A program made the translations under genes and the position numbers. DNA of 8,626 nt from contig JAFVWD010000277.1 of NCBI GenBank assembly GCA_017501865.1, positions 1-8,626 of the forward strand, given 5' to 3'. Under the pieces are notes generated by a model. The model worked only from the letters and a program-made list of their open reading frames with translations. It made no database searches and was not told the origin of the DNA. The stretch is from Clostridia bacterium (lineage in GTDB: Bacteria; Bacillota; Clostridia; Oscillospirales; Acutalibacteraceae). This document shows, one piece after another, positions 6,474 to 8,626 of the stretch (the first letter of the stretch is position 1; every line of letters starts with the position of its first letter).

Positions 6474-7163
6474 ATGAAAACTGTTCTCGTTTGTGACGAC
6501 GATGTTGCAATATTAAAATCAATAGAAATCTATTTAAAGATGGAAGGATATAATGTATTATTAACCGAAAACGGAAAAGAGGCATTGAATGCTCTCGAGA
6601 ATAATGAAGTGCACTGCATTATACTTGATATCATGATGCCGGAATTAGACGGGCTTAATGCTACATTAAAAATCCGCGAAACTTTGAATATTCCGATCAT
6701 TCTTCTTTCTGCAAAAAGTGAAGATACAGATAAAATTACCGGATTAGGATTTGGTGCTGACGACTATGTAACAAAACCTTTTAATCCGCTTGAGCTCTGT
6801 GCACGTGTAAAAAGTCAGATTCGTCGCTACTGCTCTCTTGGTAGCCAGGAAAAGAAAGATGGTGTTATAACTTCAGGCGGACTTTCTATTGATATCAATG
6901 CTCACGAAGTAACAGTCGATGGAGAAATAATTAAACTAACAGCCACAGAATACGGAATTGTTGAACATTTAATGAAGAATTTAGGCAGAATTCTTTCAAC
7001 TGACCAGATTTATGAAGCTGTATGGGGTGAACCCCCTATTTCCGGAGACAAAACTGTTACTGTACACATACGAAGAATCAGAGAAAAAATCGAAATTAAT
7101 CCTAAAGAACCAAGATACTTAAAGGTGGTGTGGGGAATTGGATATAAAATTGAAAAGCAATAA
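6474..7163 (+). CDS. OmpR/PhoB-family DNA-binding response regulator (VanR-like)
   Basis: The 229-residue product has the normal length for this family. The N-terminal receiver domain (1-118) shows the acidic pocket D8-D9-D10, the phosphorylation site D52 in LDIMMPELDG, the switch serine S79 and the conserved lysine K101 in TKPFNP. A linker follows (about 119-132), then a winged-helix DNA-binding domain (about 133-227) with LTATEYGIVEHLMKN, a recognition helix around TVTVHIRRIREKIE and the terminal YLKVVWGIGYK hairpin. The C-terminal wording resembles the VanR branch that is widespread in Clostridia. That is a family likeness only, since no van resistance genes are visible. Phosphorylation by the product of the overlapping downstream gene is expected. 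It is transcribed divergently from spoIIE and its target genes are unknown. Confidence 0.93.
   Translation: MKTVLVCDDDVAILKSIEIYLKMEGYNVLLTENGKEALNALENNEVHCIILDIMMPELDGLNATLKIRETLNIPIILLSAKSEDTDKITGLGFGADDYVTKPFNPLELCARVKSQIRRYCSLGSQEKKDGVITSGGLSIDINAHEVTVDGEIIKLTATEYGIVEHLMKNLGRILSTDQIYEAVWGEPPISGDKTVTVHIRRIREKIEINPKEPRYLKVVWGIGYKIEKQ
7123..7130 (+). promoter_or_regulatory. Ribosome binding site of the sensor gene, inside the regulator gene
   Basis: AGGTGGTG, one mismatch from AGGAGGTG, lies seven bases before TTG at 7138. The same bases encode part of the conserved KVVWG stretch of the response regulator, so the site is dictated by, or co-selected with, that coding sequence. An in-frame stop at 7120-7122 excludes any earlier start. 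Confidence 0.65.
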
Positions 7164-8626
7164 AATTAATCCGATTTTAAAAACAATTATTTTTTTACTT
7201 ACACTTGTATTTGCATTTCTCGCAGGAACAAGTTCGCTACAGTTAATAAGACAAGCAATTTATTTCAACTATGAAACTGAAAATTTCACAAACACCCCGG
7301 CTTTTATTGTAAATGCTGAAGATAAAATAATTGAGCTTTCTAACAATGCAGGAATGGTTAGTTTTTATGGTCAGAATATGACTTATGAGGATTTTTGTAA
7401 TAATGAAATCAACAACGAATATTTAAAATCAGAATACAACGAAAATCTCGAGGAAGCATATAATTATTTTGATGAAATTCAAGCTATAAAAAAACTTGAA
7501 CCAAAAATTGACGGTACTTCTTATGATGCAGATTACGATATTTTTTACGATAAAAACAATAATGAGTATGGCACCATTGAAGATTTTAAAATGTATGGAG
7601 AAGGCATATCTTCTACCGCTGACAATAATGAATATACAGCGCCCTCTCCAGCAAATCGCTCCCCTTCCGAAACATTTGAAACAACCGTGTTTTATTATGA
7701 TTCAGAAATTATTCCGGAAACTGAAGAAAACAAAGATTACACAGATGCTTTAATCTACGAAACACATGCAGAATGGGAATATGATTATGCAGTTTTAAGA
7801 AGAAAGCTCTTTTCAATTGTGACAGATGCGCGTAGTAAAGAAACAATAAAAACTGAGCTTCAAAACAAACTTAACGAACAATTGAATGAGGCATATGAAG
7901 ATGAAAAATGGCGTTTATATACACTGAGAGAAAAATATTCGAACATAGATTTTTATATTCAGGATAATACAAGCGGAAATTATATTTCTAATTTTGAAAA
8001 AGATTCTGATATTAAAAATCTGAAGGAAAATTATAAAACGAACGCACTTTTCTATTTTCATTATGATGGAAGAAATATAAAAACAACTCCCACAAATATA
8101 AATCTTAAAGAAAGCTTTTTAATTTTTGCTTTAGAGGAGCTTGGTATAATTTCAGAAAAAATTGATACTGAAATGTTGGCTGAAATTTTTGGTGACACTA
8201 CCGTTTTTGTTAAAATCAATAATCCCGAAATAGCTTCCGATGCTTTTTTCACACTAAAGCAATCGTTTGATGAAAACAAATTTTTAATTCCTGTTGAGTT
8301 AAAAACGCAGACTATACTTTTCAGTATTTTAACACTCTCAGGTATAGTAGCACTTGCAATTCTTTCAAAACCCAAATATAAAGACGGAGTTCTGAAACTA
8401 CCTTTTAACAAAAGAATTTTATTTTTTATACATTTACTGTTTTTCATAGCTCTCGTTGTTCTTATAATCTCGGGAATTGGCCTGTCGGTTTATGAAGATT
8501 ATACTTCCAACCTACTTAATTTCACTCAGGAATTTGTTTTCTTACTCAATAATGATTCTATAACAATAATTGTCGGTATTCTTTTTGCTCTGTTAGTGTT
8601 AACAATTATAAATTTTGTGAATTATA
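7138..8626 (+). CDS. Membrane sensor protein, probable N-terminal part of the cognate histidine kinase (cut by window edge)
   Basis: 496 codons are visible and the frame is open to the right edge. No HAMP, DHp (H-box) or ATPase domain is reached, so the kinase assignment is inferred from position behind a response regulator. Counting from the TTG at 7138, there is one membrane segment at about 13-30, then a long extracytoplasmic region (about 35-390), then three further membrane segments at about 393-410, 427-451 and 475-494. The outer region is acidic, rich in Asn, Tyr and Glu, and has a Pro/Ser/Thr-rich linker (about 160-183). I recognise no named domain in it. The gene overlaps the regulator by 26 bases, which implies translational coupling. 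The rare TTG start is supported by the ribosome site at 7123-7130; no ATG occurs in frame until well inside the protein. Alternatives are a non-kinase membrane partner of the regulator. Confidence 0.72.
   Translation, partial: MDIKLKSNKINPILKTIIFLLTLVFAFLAGTSSLQLIRQAIYFNYETENFTNTPAFIVNAEDKIIELSNNAGMVSFYGQNMTYEDFCNNEINNEYLKSEYNENLEEAYNYFDEIQAIKKLEPKIDGTSYDADYDIFYDKNNNEYGTIEDFKMYGEGISSTADNNEYTAPSPANRSPSETFETTVFYYDSEIIPETEENKDYTDALIYETHAEWEYDYAVLRRKLFSIVTDARSKETIKTELQNKLNEQLNEAYEDEKWRLYTLREKYSNIDFYIQDNTSGNYISNFEKDSDIKNLKENYKTNALFYFHYDGRNIKTTPTNINLKESFLIFALEELGIISEKIDTEMLAEIFGDTTVFVKINNPEIASDAFFTLKQSFDENKFLIPVELKTQTILFSILTLSGIVALAILSKPKYKDGVLKLPFNKRILFFIHLLFFIALVVLIISGIGLSVYEDYTSNLLNFTQEFVFLLNNDSITIIVGILFALLVLTIINFVNY

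Noticed and set aside
6471..7163. Vancomycin-resistance function for the VanR-like regulator
   Set aside because: The likeness is at family level only. No vanS, vanH, vanA/B-type ligase or vanX is visible, and this regulator branch is widespread in Clostridia.
7496..8447. Frames 7496-7753 (plus) and 8061-8447 (minus) within the sensor gene
   Set aside because: The sensor frame is open from 7138 to the window edge with coherent membrane topology; these are out-of-frame shadows.

Overview
The window is AT-rich chromosomal DNA from a low-GC, endospore-forming Gram-positive bacterium. SpoIIE is present and found essentially only in endospore-formers. The ClpC-type Clp ATPase, the strong AGGAGG-like ribosome sites, the TTG/GTG starts and the VanR-like regulator point the same way. 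An anaerobic member of the Clostridia, perhaps of the gut Oscillospiraceae/Ruminococcaceae type, is the best guess. That guess is an inference from gene content, not a measured assignment.

Layout. Three genes run leftwards. Position 6246 down to 3928 is spoIIE, the sporulation phosphatase. Ten bases later comes clpC (3917 to 1488), which ends in a hairpin terminator overlapping its own stop codon. A GH3-family adenylating enzyme follows (1408 to the left edge, cut off at its C-terminus), with its own well-formed sigma-A-type promoter squeezed between the terminator and the start codon. Diverging from spoIIE across a 227-bp AT-rich gap, two genes run rightwards: an OmpR/PhoB-family response regulator (6474-7163) and, overlapping it by 26 bases, a large membrane protein (7138 to the right edge). 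The latter is most likely the N-terminal sensor half of the cognate histidine kinase, whose catalytic part lies outside the window. There are no tRNA, rRNA, CRISPR or insertion-sequence features.

How the genes may work together. SpoIIE dephosphorylates SpoIIAA so that SpoIIAB lets go of sigma-F. In Bacillus subtilis, ClpCP is known to degrade the SpoIIAB anti-sigma factor. Finding clpC tightly packed behind spoIIE therefore suggests that this organism couples release of sigma-F to disposal of its inhibitor in one transcript. This is the most interesting arrangement in the window. The GH3 gene appears to be a separate transcription unit, and its substrate cannot be told from sequence. The two-component pair is a separate divergent unit with an unusually large, unrecognised extracytoplasmic sensor region.
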